Assembly (NCBI RefSeq): GCF_014647375.1
Contig: NZ_BMPB01000016.1
Coordinates: forward strand, 1-64,000
Source: Parabacteroides faecis
Lineage (GTDB): Bacteria > Bacteroidota > Bacteroidia > Bacteroidales > Tannerellaceae
DNA length: 64,000 nt
Reading direction: 5' to 3'
Below, in pieces: positions 18,574-28,456 of this stretch. The notes beneath the pieces were generated by a model. The model ran no database searches and was not told the DNA's origin. It worked only from the letters and a program-made list of their open reading frames with translations. How positions within the stretch are numbered: the stretch's first letter is position 1; the number at the start of each line of letters is the position of its first letter. The position numbers and the translations under genes are program-made.

Positions 18574-19263
18574 ATGAAAAAACTAAGTATTTATTTCAGT
18601 GCATTTTTATGCCTGGTTTGCATTTGTTTTGGTTGTGGAAGTGAGGATGTGAGCGATTATCCACCTTCCAATATGCGTAGTATAGTCAGGTTTACCTTGA
18701 ATCCGGCACAAAACGGGGGGAATGTGTATGTGCAGCATATAGCAACAATCGACCAAAGTAAAAAAACAATTACATTGAAATTGCCTCCTCATCTGGATTT
18801 GAAAAATATCCGTCCGGAGATTGTAGCAGCCCCCTGGAGTGATGTCACTCCTAAAAGTTTGGAGGCAATAGATTTTTCTGCAGATCTGATTGAATATACG
18901 GTTGTGGCCGAAAGTGGTAAAAAGGCCGTGTATGAGGTGATTAAGGATATGACATACCAGTATGCGGCATGTCAGCTATATGCCGTTACTTTCCCGGGAG
19001 TGGCTGATCCGGAAACAGGCGAACCGATCAGGGCGATCTGTAATGAAAATAATAAAACTGCGACTCTGAAAGTGCCCGCAAACACTGATATTACAAAACT
19101 GGTCCCGAAGTTTGAACTGTCTCCTGAATCATTTAATGCCTCGTTTGACAAGCCGGATGGGAAAGCATATGATTTTACGGACCCTGTTAAGTTTACTGTC
19201 ACTTCGGAAGATGGAAAAAAGACAGCTACTTATACAATCACTGTGACAACAATACAAGAATAA
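18574..19263 (+). CDS. PUL surface lipoprotein, DUF5018-like
   Basis: A 229-residue lipoprotein (signal MKKLSIYFSAFLCLVCICFGC, lipobox CFGC). Two similar beta-rich modules, each ending in a TVxxxxGKKAxY-type strand (residues 105-125 and 205-225), resemble DUF5018-type domains found beside SusC/SusD. The likely role is as a surface glycan-binding accessory of PUL 1. It lies 37 bases after GH105 and 21 bases before susC. No binding residues can be named. Confidence 0.7.
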   Translation: MKKLSIYFSAFLCLVCICFGCGSEDVSDYPPSNMRSIVRFTLNPAQNGGNVYVQHIATIDQSKKTITLKLPPHLDLKNIRPEIVAAPWSDVTPKSLEAIDFSADLIEYTVVAESGKKAVYEVIKDMTYQYAACQLYAVTFPGVADPETGEPIRAICNENNKTATLKVPANTDITKLVPKFELSPESFNASFDKPDGKAYDFTDPVKFTVTSEDGKKTATYTITVTTIQE

Positions 19264-19284
19264 TAACAATAAATCCAGTACATA

Positions 19285-22200
19285 ATGAACCACATTAATA
19301 CATATAGACAGTTTTTGCTCTTTATGCTTTTTATAAGTATAGGGACTTTCCTTTCTGCCCAGAATATACAAGTTACCGGAACGGTGAATGACAAATTAGG
19401 CCCGATGGCAGGAGTCAATATCGTGTTGAAAGGAACGCAAACCGGAACCATGACCGATATGGATGGTAAATACTCTATTCAGGTACCTCCTACAGGTGTT
19501 TTGGAATTCACATTTCTTGGATATAATACACATACGGTAAATGTAAACAGCCGGGTAATTATCAATGTGAATATGGAAGAATCTTCCCAGGCGTTGGATG
19601 AAGTCGTTGTTGTCGGCTACGGTTCGATGAAAAAGAGGGATATAACCGGGTCTATTGTTTCTGTGAGTGACAAGGACTTGCAATCGAATGAACCTGTCAA
19701 TATCGCATCTGCTTTGCAAGGGAAGGTATCCGGACTGGATATCATGAGTACTTCCGAACCAGGTACTGATGCTACATTTCGTATCCGTGGTACATCCACT
19801 TTAAGTGATGGAGGGTCCAACCCGTTGTTTATCGTTGACGGAATGGAAGTTTCAAGCATTGATAATATCAATCCGCGTGATATCGCTTCTGTTGAAGTTT
19901 TGAAAGATGCTGCATCAGCAGCAATTTACGGTTCCCGTTCAGCTAATGGTGTTGTAATCATTTCAACGAAGCAGGGACAAGAAGGAAAGGCTAAAGTTTC
20001 AGCCAACTATTCATTAAAACAATCGCGTATTGGAAAGAAATTAGCACAGATGAGCCGTTTACAAGGTATCCAGTATGAAACATTGCGTAATTTCCTGAAT
20101 GGAAACTATACGACAATAGCCAATCGTGACTCTTTGAACCCCTCTATGACCGCTGATAATTTTTATCAGGATCTGCTGTTCAGACATGCCTGGACCAACC
20201 AGGTGGATGTCAGTGTATCCGGTGCGGAAAAGAAAATAAAATATTTTATCAGTGCCGGTTATCTGGGTGAGCAGGGGATTCAGATCAATACCTTTAACAA
20301 ACGCCTGACCACCCGTATCAATGCGGATTATAATGCGACACCGCGATTGACTATCGGTAATCGTTTGGCACTGACTATTTCCAATCAACGGAGATCTACC
20401 AGTGAATCCCGGTCACGACTCCTCCAGCGGCCTGCTAATTATAATGTAATAGAACCTGACGGTAGTTACACTCCGATCCTTGCCAGTCGTAGTAACCCAT
20501 TGGCTGAAAGTATGGTGGGGAAGAATAACTATAAAATATACAATCTGGATATATATGAATTTCTGGAATATAAGATATTAGATGAATTAAAATTCAAGGC
20601 AAGTATTGCCGGTAGTATCAATTTGCAAAAATATCAGAGCTTCCGTCCGGCTATCCTGGATGTAAATGAACGGCGTAAAGCAACTAATCAGGATGATACA
20701 AAGACCAGTTGGACGCACGAAGATGTACTGACCTATAACAAGACATTTAATAAAGATCATTCATTGACCGTATTGGGAGGTTTCAGTATCCAGGAATTTA
20801 AAACAGAAATGACAAAACTGGCTGTAGTGGATAATATCAGCGATGCCATTGAGATTTCCAATGCCTATGGTGGTGTAGATATGACCAATACGAAAGCGAC
20901 CTGGACGGCAAACCGACTAGCTTCTTTCTTTGGACGTGTGTCTTATAGCTATAAAGGTAAGTATCTGTTTAATTCGAATTTGCGTTATGATGGTTCTTCC
21001 CGTTTCGGTACTGACAAACGTTGGGGATTTTTCCCTTCCGCATCGATCGGGTGGCGGTTCTCTGACGAGATTTTTATGCAATGGATGAAACCTGTGGTCA
21101 GTGACTCCAAATTGCGTTTGAGTTATGGTGTAACAGGTAATCAGGTAGCCGGAAATTTCTCGTCTTTGGGTTTATACACGACCAATTTTTATGCAGATAT
21201 GCCGGGTATTTATCCGAACCAGTTGGAAAACAGGAATCTGGGATGGGAACAAACGAAGCAATATAATATAGGTCTCGATGTGTCTTTCCTGGATGGACGG
21301 ATCGGATTAATAGCTGATTATTATAATAAAAAGACCTCAGATGTCCTTTATCAGGTAAAATTACCTCAGACATCCGGTTTTAGTAGTTCTTATCAGAATA
21401 TCGGGGATGTGAAAAATACCGGTTGGGAGATTACGATCAATTCAACAAACATCGATACGAAAGATTTCCAGTGGAGTACCTCTTTGAATCTTTCTTTCAA
21501 TAAAAATAAGATTGTTTCTATTCCGGAAGGTGGCCAGCAGTTTATCAATACCGTGTATATCCTTGATAAAGGCTATGCCGTAGGAACAATGTACGGTTGG
21601 AAAGCAAAAGCTATTTTCCCGTATGATGAATCCAACGCTTTTACTTCCGACTGGCGGCAATTGACTCCGATATTTGATGCGAAAGACCGTTTTACCGGAT
21701 ATGAGTTGGATGGAAAAGCCTATGATGGTGAGATCAAACAATATCGTTATAATACGGCCAACGGAGATGTATTCAAAGGTGGTGATGTGATGTGGGATGA
21801 CGTGAATAAAGATGGTATTATCGATGCTAAAGACCGTCAGGTACTGGGGTGTGGTCAACCGGATGTGATCGGAGGTTTCAATAACGATTTTACCTATAAA
21901 GGTTTTACGCTTTCTTTATTCTTCTCATTTGCTTTGGGAGGGGATGTTTTCAATGCCTATGAACAGAGTCGTTCTGAACATAAATGGTCGGCTATTACCC
22001 GTGGAAATCCGGCCAATATAGCAAACTCATGGAAGGCTCCCGGTGATATTGCTAAGTTCCCGAAACCGAACGGTGCGGCTGTAATGGATAACACCCGTTT
22101 TGCCAGCAGTCTCTGGATTGAAGACGGCTCTTATATCCGTCTGAAGAATATCCGTTTGGCTTATGAGGTTCCCAGGAATATAGTGAAAAAGATCGGTCTT

Positions 22201-22362
22201 GAATCTCTGAGTGTATCGGCTATGATGCAGAACTTCTTTACCTGGTCGAACTATTCAGGATTCGATCCGGAATTACCTAGTAGCGGATTTTCAGTAGGTT
22301 ATGATAATAATTCCTATCCGAAAGCAAAAGATATTTTGTTTGGCGTAAATGTTAATTTTTAA
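19285..22362 (+). CDS. SusC-like TonB-dependent transporter (PUL 1)
   Basis: A 1025-residue outer-membrane importer for oligosaccharides. Signal peptide (to about residue 25), then a carboxypeptidase-like beta-sandwich (VTGTVNDKLGPMAGVNIVLKG), a TonB box LDEVVVVGYGS, a plug domain (GKVSGLDI... RIRGTSTLSDGG... YGSRSANGVVIISTK) and a 22-strand barrel ending FGVNVNF. There is no STN domain, consistent with control by the hybrid two-component regulator downstream rather than by a sigma/anti-sigma pair. susD follows immediately after the stop codon. Confidence 0.95.
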   Translation: MNHINTYRQFLLFMLFISIGTFLSAQNIQVTGTVNDKLGPMAGVNIVLKGTQTGTMTDMDGKYSIQVPPTGVLEFTFLGYNTHTVNVNSRVIINVNMEESSQALDEVVVVGYGSMKKRDITGSIVSVSDKDLQSNEPVNIASALQGKVSGLDIMSTSEPGTDATFRIRGTSTLSDGGSNPLFIVDGMEVSSIDNINPRDIASVEVLKDAASAAIYGSRSANGVVIISTKQGQEGKAKVSANYSLKQSRIGKKLAQMSRLQGIQYETLRNFLNGNYTTIANRDSLNPSMTADNFYQDLLFRHAWTNQVDVSVSGAEKKIKYFISAGYLGEQGIQINTFNKRLTTRINADYNATPRLTIGNRLALTISNQRRSTSESRSRLLQRPANYNVIEPDGSYTPILASRSNPLAESMVGKNNYKIYNLDIYEFLEYKILDELKFKASIAGSINLQKYQSFRPAILDVNERRKATNQDDTKTSWTHEDVLTYNKTFNKDHSLTVLGGFSIQEFKTEMTKLAVVDNISDAIEISNAYGGVDMTNTKATWTANRLASFFGRVSYSYKGKYLFNSNLRYDGSSRFGTDKRWGFFPSASIGWRFSDEIFMQWMKPVVSDSKLRLSYGVTGNQVAGNFSSLGLYTTNFYADMPGIYPNQLENRNLGWEQTKQYNIGLDVSFLDGRIGLIADYYNKKTSDVLYQVKLPQTSGFSSSYQNIGDVKNTGWEITINSTNIDTKDFQWSTSLNLSFNKNKIVSIPEGGQQFINTVYILDKGYAVGTMYGWKAKAIFPYDESNAFTSDWRQLTPIFDAKDRFTGYELDGKAYDGEIKQYRYNTANGDVFKGGDVMWDDVNKDGIIDAKDRQVLGCGQPDVIGGFNNDFTYKGFTLSLFFSFALGGDVFNAYEQSRSEHKWSAITRGNPANIANSWKAPGDIAKFPKPNGAAVMDNTRFASSLWIEDGSYIRLKNIRLAYEVPRNIVKKIGLESLSVSAMMQNFFTWSNYSGFDPELPSSGFSVGYDNNSYPKAKDILFGVNVNF

Positions 22363-22374
22363 ATGTATACAAAT

Positions 22375-23832
22375 ATGAAAAAGATATATGCAGTTTTCTT
22401 ATCGGCTCTTTTGTTCACCTCTTGTCTGAATGACTTTTTGGATGTGAACCCAGTGAGCGACATTGCAACTTCTACTTTCTGGCAAACAGACAATGATGTG
22501 CGCGCCGCGTTGAATTCAATTTATGCAGATTTTCAGACGAATTATAATAAGAATAGCGGGGGGAATTATATGACCTGGTTTGAGATGCGTTCCGATAATT
22601 TTATTGGCACGACAGTCTCATCCAGTATGCCTACATTTGCGGCCAATACAAATAAACTGAATTCTTCCCATGCTTCTGCAGACTGGAATGTATGGTATAA
22701 ATCAATTTCTACAGCAAATTATGCTTTGTATTATATTCCGGATGTGCAAGGTCTGACGGAAATTAAGAAGAATAATTATATGGCTGAGGCTTATTTTTTA
22801 CGTGCTTTTTGTTATTTCAACCTGACGCGAATATGGGGAAATGTGCCTTTGATTGAAAAACCGACCCTTTCTTTGACGGATGTTGAAAAACCGACCCAGT
22901 CTTCTCAGGTCCAGATTTTGGAACTCATAGGGAAGGACCTGGGAGAAGCGGTTAAACTGGCAGATGAAGGATTGAATGATGTTTTTCGTTTTAATCCAGG
23001 AGCTTTATATGCTCTTTACACTGATTATGCCATGTGGATGCACGATTATGATAAAGCGATATTATATTCCGGAAAGTTGATGGATCTACAACGTTATTCA
23101 CTGGTCAAAGGTACTGAGTTCGGACAGGTTTGTGCAGATGGTACGACTAGCGAAAATATCTGGACCATGAAATGGTCTTACCAGAATAACAAACAGAACT
23201 GGATCATTTATATGATGTGCCGTACGTCTGCCCCTCAGATGATCCCATCGGAAGGGGTAAAGAATTTGTGGAATACCGAGGAGTATCAGGCTGATCTTCG
23301 CCGATACCAGACGATCGATACGACAGTAGTCTATGCTTCCAATCATATTTCCAGTCCGAACGGGGATGCAGCCATCTGGAAGTGGCAACCTGGTGAACGG
23401 GTCATTGAAGCAAATGAAAAATATTTCCCATTCTATCGTTATGCCGATATTCTGTTGTTGAGGGCTGAGGCACTGAATAAGCAACAAAGGCAGGCTGAAG
23501 CTCTGGAACTTTTGAATATGATCCGTGAACGTGCCGGTCTGTCTCTGAAAACGATGAATGATTTTACACAAGCATCGGATAAGATACTAGCTATGGAAGA
23601 TGCCATCTTACAAGAAAGACAACTGGAGCTATTAGGGGAGGGGCATCGTTGGTTTGACCTGATCCGTACGGGACGGGCCATGAAAGTAATGAACAACTAT
23701 TTTGAGAACTATATTGAAGCGCAGACAAGTGATGTATGTCCTCGCTTCACAGAAGAATGGCAACTCTATTGGCCTGTTTATTATAACAATATACTGGAAA
23801 ATGCGAATTTGGTTCAAAACGGTAATTATTAA
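22375..23832 (+). CDS. SusD-like glycan-binding lipoprotein (PUL 1)
   Basis: A 485-residue SusD/RagB family protein that caps the SusC barrel and captures glycan at the cell surface. Lipobox LLFTSC near residue 17, then FLDVNPVSDIATSTFWQTDND, TPR-like helices (AEAYFLRAFCYFNLTRIWGN) and the C-terminal RAEALNKQ... RERAGL... QERQLELLGEGHRWFDLIRTG typical of the family. An ATG directly abutting the susC stop (22363) is in frame, but the one at 22375 gives a standard signal peptide. Ligand unknown, probably a uronic-acid glycan. Confidence 0.95.
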   Translation: MKKIYAVFLSALLFTSCLNDFLDVNPVSDIATSTFWQTDNDVRAALNSIYADFQTNYNKNSGGNYMTWFEMRSDNFIGTTVSSSMPTFAANTNKLNSSHASADWNVWYKSISTANYALYYIPDVQGLTEIKKNNYMAEAYFLRAFCYFNLTRIWGNVPLIEKPTLSLTDVEKPTQSSQVQILELIGKDLGEAVKLADEGLNDVFRFNPGALYALYTDYAMWMHDYDKAILYSGKLMDLQRYSLVKGTEFGQVCADGTTSENIWTMKWSYQNNKQNWIIYMMCRTSAPQMIPSEGVKNLWNTEEYQADLRRYQTIDTTVVYASNHISSPNGDAAIWKWQPGERVIEANEKYFPFYRYADILLLRAEALNKQQRQAEALELLNMIRERAGLSLKTMNDFTQASDKILAMEDAILQERQLELLGEGHRWFDLIRTGRAMKVMNNYFENYIEAQTSDVCPRFTEEWQLYWPVYYNNILENANLVQNGNY

Positions 23833-23844
23833 AAAGATATAGAT

Positions 23845-24444
23845 ATGAAAAAGATACTATTACAATTGATTATAGGTTGTTTCATGGTTCCCTTGTTCAG
23901 TTCATGTAATTTGTTCGGACTTGACTTACAAAAGGATTTTGAATATGAATACAGTCCGGTAGAGCTAACAATGGATATGAATGCTTATGCTTTTATTGAA
24001 AGTCGTAAAAATATGGATATGTCCTTGTTGTATGATGCCATTAACCTGGCAGGTTATCAGCAGGAATATGAAACCGAAGGACGGACCTTTATTGTCCTCA
24101 ATGATGTAGCATTTACCAGCTATTTGAAAGATCAGCATTATTCTGGTTTGCAGGCGATGAAAATTGAGGATATTAAGACTTTGTTGAATTCTTACATAAT
24201 AAAAGGACGTTATCATTCTTTGGATTTGACCACGACACCGGTCAAAGTGGAAACAATAAATCCGAATACGACCATGTATCTTAGTCTGAGGGCTCAGAAC
24301 AATGATGCACAGAATAAATTTGAGGTTAGAATCAATGAAGTGGTAAACTCTGGAAAAATCGTTTCTGTGGTAACGTCTAATCTGCAACCGACTAATGGTA
24401 TCATGCATGTTGTCGATGCTTATCCTGAATATAAACTGAAATGA
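23845..24444 (+). CDS. Fasciclin-domain lipoprotein (PUL 1)
   Basis: A 199-residue lipoprotein with lipobox FSSC near residue 20. It holds one FAS1 (fasciclin) fold: the pattern SLLYDAINLAGYQQEY, GRTFIVLNDVAFTSYL, LLNSYIIKGRY and the closing TNGIMHVVDAYPE is characteristic. FAS1 lipoproteins are frequent third members behind SusC/SusD pairs and are thought to act as surface binding accessories; the ligand is not known. A strong intrinsic terminator follows, placing the lyase genes behind a transcription barrier. Confidence 0.85.
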   Translation: MKKILLQLIIGCFMVPLFSSCNLFGLDLQKDFEYEYSPVELTMDMNAYAFIESRKNMDMSLLYDAINLAGYQQEYETEGRTFIVLNDVAFTSYLKDQHYSGLQAMKIEDIKTLLNSYIIKGRYHSLDLTTTPVKVETINPNTTMYLSLRAQNNDAQNKFEVRINEVVNSGKIVSVVTSNLQPTNGIMHVVDAYPEYKLK

Positions 24445-24463
24445 TCGGATAATCGATCTGTCG

Positions 24464-24506
24464 TGTACCGGATTTTCCGGAAGGAATCCGGTACATTTGT
24501 TTTTTA
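24464..24506 (+). terminator. Internal PUL 1 terminator
   Basis: TGTACCGGATT (24464-24474) and AATCCGGTACA (24485-24495) form a perfect 11-base stem followed by TTTGTTTTTT. It lies inside PUL 1 between the fasciclin lipoprotein gene and the first lyase. No promoter consensus is seen between it and the lyase start. Confidence 0.85.
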
Positions 24507-24535
24507 TTAATTTAGTTGGCTGAAAGGAGGAAAGA

Positions 24536-26473
24536 ATGAAACAGTATATCCAATTGATCATGCTACTATTATTACCGGTAGTTTTGCATGCGCAGTCGTT
24601 ATCCGGAGTCTCTTCGAACGAGGTAATCCCGGATCATCCCCGTCTTCTTTTATTGAAGGCGGAAGAGAAGATCCTGAAAGACAAAATAGCTACCGAACCA
24701 TTGTTGAAGAATCTGCATGAGGAGATCATTCTGGAGTGTAACAGGATGTTACCGTTGTCTGTTCTTACCCGTAACCAGCAAGGACGTAGGATATTACATA
24801 CTTCACGGGAAGCTATCCGGAGAATTTTCTACCTCTCGTATGCTTTTCGTCTGACCGGAGATGGGAAATATTTCAAGCGGGCCGAGAAAGAACTGTTGGC
24901 GGTGGCGGCCTTATCGGATTGGAATCCAAGCCATTTTCTGGACGTAGCAGAGATGACCGCTGCGGTGTCGGTCGGATATGACTGGTTATATCACGAACTG
25001 TCCGAAAACTCGAGGAAGGAGATTGCTTCGGCGATCAGAAGTAAGGGGTTGCAACCTTCTTTGGAAAAGCAATATAATGGCTGGTTGGCTGGTAATAACA
25101 ACTGGAACCAGGTGTGTAACGGAGGAATAACTTTCGGAGCATTGGCCTTATATGAGCTGCAACCGGAAGAATCGGCAGCTTTGGTCAATCGTGCTTTGGA
25201 ATCCATACGTAGACCAATGACCGTCTATGTGAATAACGGTGCTTATCCGGAAGGGTATGGTTACTGGATTTATGGTACAACCTATAATGTTTTGTTCATA
25301 AATATGCTGGAAACGATCTGGAAGAAAGATTTCGGCCTTTGCGAAGCTCCCGGATTTCTGAACACGGCCACTTTCATGCAACATATGGAAGGAACTGCGA
25401 AAGTCGTAAATAAATTGGCTGTTAAGTCGTTGGAGCGTGTAACGGAATCGAAGCAGGCTAACCTGCAGTGTTTTAACTTTGCAGATAACGGAAGCTCAAC
25501 TGTTATTAATCCGGTCATGTACTGGTTTGCAGGTAAAACTAAGAATTTATCACTTATCTGGCGGGAATTGGATAAGCTGGCAACACTGGAGGTCAAGAAA
25601 GACCCGAGCCTGACAAAAGACCGCTATCTCCCTATGTTGCTTGTATGGAGTAAGGATGTATCGTTCAGGAATGTGAAAACTCCTGCAGAACGGATGTATA
25701 CCGGACAGGGAAAAAGTGCTCTGGCCATTATGCGAACTTCCTGGGATTCGGATCATTCGATCTATTTAGGTGTAAAAGGTGGAACGCCGAATGAAAGTCA
25801 CGGTCATATGGATATCGGCTCTTTTGTAATGGAGGCGGATGGTATCCGTTGGGCGATGGATTTCGGAGCACAGGATTATCATTCCCTGGAATCGAAAGGT
25901 ATTGATCTGTGGAATATGAAGCAGGAATCTCCGAGGTGGGATGTGTTCCGTTATAATAATATGGCCCATAATACGCTGACAATAAATGGGAAGAAACAGA
26001 TTATAGCCGGTCATGCTCCGATTGAAAATAGTACGGAGAAAAGGGGACAAATGTCTGTGTCGATGGATTTGACTCCTTTGTATGAGACGGAAGTCAGTAG
26101 TCTGAAAAGAGGTGCCGGGATCATAAATGATGAATATGTATTGATTCGTGATGAGGTCCGGACCGGAAATAAAGAGGCTTCCGTTCGCTGGAATCTTTTG
26201 ACTGCTGCAACTCCGGAACTCATAGACGATCACACTATCCTGCTTTCAATGGATAACCGGAAACTGACCATTAAAGCTAACGGAACGGTATCTTTGAAAA
26301 GCAAGATCTGGAGTACCGAGTCGCCCCATGATTATGATACATCGAATGCCGGAACGACTTTTGTCGGTTTTGAGTTCGATGTTCCGGCGAATACCCGACA
26401 GTCTATCGATGTGATCCTGATACCGGGTGATAAACAACCGGTAATGGAATGTTCTGAGATACAATTATTTTAA
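24536..26473 (+). CDS. Heparinase II/III-fold polysaccharide lyase A
   Basis: A 645-residue exported protein (signal ends near LHAQS). An alpha/alpha toroid (residues 100-330) is followed by a heparinase II/III beta-sheet domain. Likely catalytic features are NNNWNQVCNGG near residue 190, the Tyr-rich YPEGYGYWIYGT near residue 240 and SHGHMDIGSF near residue 421, matching the Asn/His-Tyr-His arrangement of this lyase fold. It would cleave next to a uronic acid by beta-elimination. The exact PL family cannot be set by eye. An unusually strong ribosome site, AAAGGAGG, precedes the ATG. The gene follows an internal terminator. Confidence 0.8.
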   Translation: MKQYIQLIMLLLLPVVLHAQSLSGVSSNEVIPDHPRLLLLKAEEKILKDKIATEPLLKNLHEEIILECNRMLPLSVLTRNQQGRRILHTSREAIRRIFYLSYAFRLTGDGKYFKRAEKELLAVAALSDWNPSHFLDVAEMTAAVSVGYDWLYHELSENSRKEIASAIRSKGLQPSLEKQYNGWLAGNNNWNQVCNGGITFGALALYELQPEESAALVNRALESIRRPMTVYVNNGAYPEGYGYWIYGTTYNVLFINMLETIWKKDFGLCEAPGFLNTATFMQHMEGTAKVVNKLAVKSLERVTESKQANLQCFNFADNGSSTVINPVMYWFAGKTKNLSLIWRELDKLATLEVKKDPSLTKDRYLPMLLVWSKDVSFRNVKTPAERMYTGQGKSALAIMRTSWDSDHSIYLGVKGGTPNESHGHMDIGSFVMEADGIRWAMDFGAQDYHSLESKGIDLWNMKQESPRWDVFRYNNMAHNTLTINGKKQIIAGHAPIENSTEKRGQMSVSMDLTPLYETEVSSLKRGAGIINDEYVLIRDEVRTGNKEASVRWNLLTAATPELIDDHTILLSMDNRKLTIKANGTVSLKSKIWSTESPHDYDTSNAGTTFVGFEFDVPANTRQSIDVILIPGDKQPVMECSEIQLF

Positions 26474-26489
26474 ATACATATAGTTTACC

Positions 26490-28391
26490 ATGAAAAAATA
26501 CATTTTACTATTTAGTCTTTTGTCATTTGCGCTGACGGCACAAGTTCCAAAAAGTATACCGTTTGAAGAAAATAACCGGCAGCGGATCGACGAGATTACC
26601 AGTTATCTTGATGATGAACCGGCTGGTTTCGGTTATTCTTACAAGAATCGTACGGAATGGGAAAAGGTCAGGAATAAGATAGATTATAAAGCTGTAATGG
26701 AACGGGCAGAGGAAGTATTGAATACGGAAATGCCTCCCTGGGATGATGATCTTTATCTGGAGTTCTCGAGAAATGGGCTCAGACCTCCCGGCGAAAAAAT
26801 GCTGAATGCCCGTAAATCACGTCTGGCACCTTTAGTGTGGGCTGAATGTATGGAGAATAAAGGACGTTTCGTTCCTAAGATAGAATCGACTTTGAGAGAG
26901 TTGATCTCTCATCGCTCCTGGATACTTCCTGCCCATGATACTTATCTGAATGTCTTTTATGGAAAGAAACATGAGGTGGATTTGGTTGCGGCAGCTTTTG
27001 TACATGAATTGGCGGAAACCCTTTATTTTCTGGATGATAAAATAAGCGAACCAGTACGTCAGGAAGTGATCGATTCCATGTATGTTCGTGCTTTTGATCC
27101 GGTTAAAGATGCATTGAAAACCGGAAAGGGATATACGTTCGGTTGGTTTAACAATACGAATAACTGGAATGCGGTTTGTCTTGCCGGAGTGACCAGTGCG
27201 GCTGTAGGTATCATAAAAGATAAGAGAGAACGTGCTTTTTTTGTGGCGGCCGCTGAATATTATTCTCAAAACAGTGTGTTGGGATATACTGACGACGGGT
27301 ATTGTACCGAAGGATTGGGCTATTTCAATTATGGATTTCAACATTATATTATTTTGCGTGAACAGTTATATCAACGGACAAAAGGAGCTATCGACCTGTT
27401 CAAGAGTGAGAAGATGAAGAAAATAGCGATGTATGGTATCAATTTTGAGATTATAAACGGTACTTATCCGGCATTTGCAGACTGCCGGATCGGAACGACT
27501 GTGTCTCCTTTGATCCTGTGGTACTGTAATCATAACCTGGGACTAGGGTTAGCTGCTTATGACAGACTTGACGACAACGATCTGCGGCCTTCGGTTTTAA
27601 CTGCGATGCTTCTTTTTCCCAATACGGCTCAACAGACTTCCAGTCATATTGACGGTAGTGCAAAAGTGGAAGGAAAACAGCCGGTCAGAATGTTTTTTGA
27701 TAAAGCTGGTGTCCTGATCTGCCGTCCGGAAAAAATGTCTGATCATTCTATGGGGGTAGCTCTTAAAGGAGGAAACAATGCTGAACATCATAATCACAAT
27801 GATGTAGGGAGCTATTCGTTGATCGTAGGAAATGAAACGTTGGCAGGCGATCCCGGAGGCCCTTATCATTATGCCGGTGCTATGTGGACGAACAAGCGAT
27901 ATACATTTAAATCCATCTCTTCATTCGGGCATCCGGTTGCTGTGGTGGATCAGACCTTGCAGGGAGCCGGTAAAGAATATGAGGCAGAAATAGCCGGAAC
28001 CGATTTTACTGCACTTCGTGATGAATATGTGCTCGATCTGACAAAGGTGTATGATTGCCCAAATCTTAAATCCTATATCCGCAAATTCGTTTATGACCGG
28101 ACCGGAACTGGTAGCCTGTTAATAGAAGACCGGTTCGAATTGAAAAATGCCGGATCATTCGAATCTGCAATTATAACTTTGGCCGATTGGCAGGAGAATG
28201 GAGGTAAAACTCTGAAGTTGTCGGGAAAGCAACATACAGTGAATGTGAAGATTGAAACCTCTTCTCCAAAAGGATATACACTTATTCCTGAGAAAATACA
28301 GGAGAATGGTCCTGAATTTTCCCGTATCGGAATCCGTCTGAATGAAAAAATAAAAACGGGTTACATTCGTGTGTTTTTCAAGGTTGAATAA
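26490..28391 (+). CDS. Heparinase II/III-fold polysaccharide lyase B
   Basis: A 633-residue exported protein (signal MKKYILLFSLLSFALTAQ) 16 bases after lyase A. It shares the fold but is diverged: NNTNNWNAVCLAG near residue 227, YTDDGYCTEGLGYFNYG near residue 267 and EHHNHNDVGSYSLIVG near residue 432 are the counterparts of the active-site segments. The HHNHND sequence has three histidines where lyase A has two. The two lyases probably act in sequence on one polymer, either endo then exo or on different linkages. Uronic-acid-containing substrate inferred; family number uncertain. Confidence 0.78.
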   Translation: MKKYILLFSLLSFALTAQVPKSIPFEENNRQRIDEITSYLDDEPAGFGYSYKNRTEWEKVRNKIDYKAVMERAEEVLNTEMPPWDDDLYLEFSRNGLRPPGEKMLNARKSRLAPLVWAECMENKGRFVPKIESTLRELISHRSWILPAHDTYLNVFYGKKHEVDLVAAAFVHELAETLYFLDDKISEPVRQEVIDSMYVRAFDPVKDALKTGKGYTFGWFNNTNNWNAVCLAGVTSAAVGIIKDKRERAFFVAAAEYYSQNSVLGYTDDGYCTEGLGYFNYGFQHYIILREQLYQRTKGAIDLFKSEKMKKIAMYGINFEIINGTYPAFADCRIGTTVSPLILWYCNHNLGLGLAAYDRLDDNDLRPSVLTAMLLFPNTAQQTSSHIDGSAKVEGKQPVRMFFDKAGVLICRPEKMSDHSMGVALKGGNNAEHHNHNDVGSYSLIVGNETLAGDPGGPYHYAGAMWTNKRYTFKSISSFGHPVAVVDQTLQGAGKEYEAEIAGTDFTALRDEYVLDLTKVYDCPNLKSYIRKFVYDRTGTGSLLIEDRFELKNAGSFESAIITLADWQENGGKTLKLSGKQHTVNVKIETSSPKGYTLIPEKIQENGPEFSRIGIRLNEKIKTGYIRVFFKVE

Positions 28392-28398
28392 AAACATA

Positions 28399-28437
28399 TC
28401 CCCCGAATATCTTTATATTTGGGGGAATCTTTGTTTT
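28399..28437 (+). terminator. Terminator after lyase B
   Basis: TCCCCCGAATAT (28399-28410) pairs with ATATTTGGGGGA (28415-28426) with one G-T pair and a 4-base loop, followed by a T-rich tract. It separates the lyase genes from the regulator gene. Confidence 0.82.
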
Positions 28438-28456
28438 ACACCAAAAAGGGATTTCC

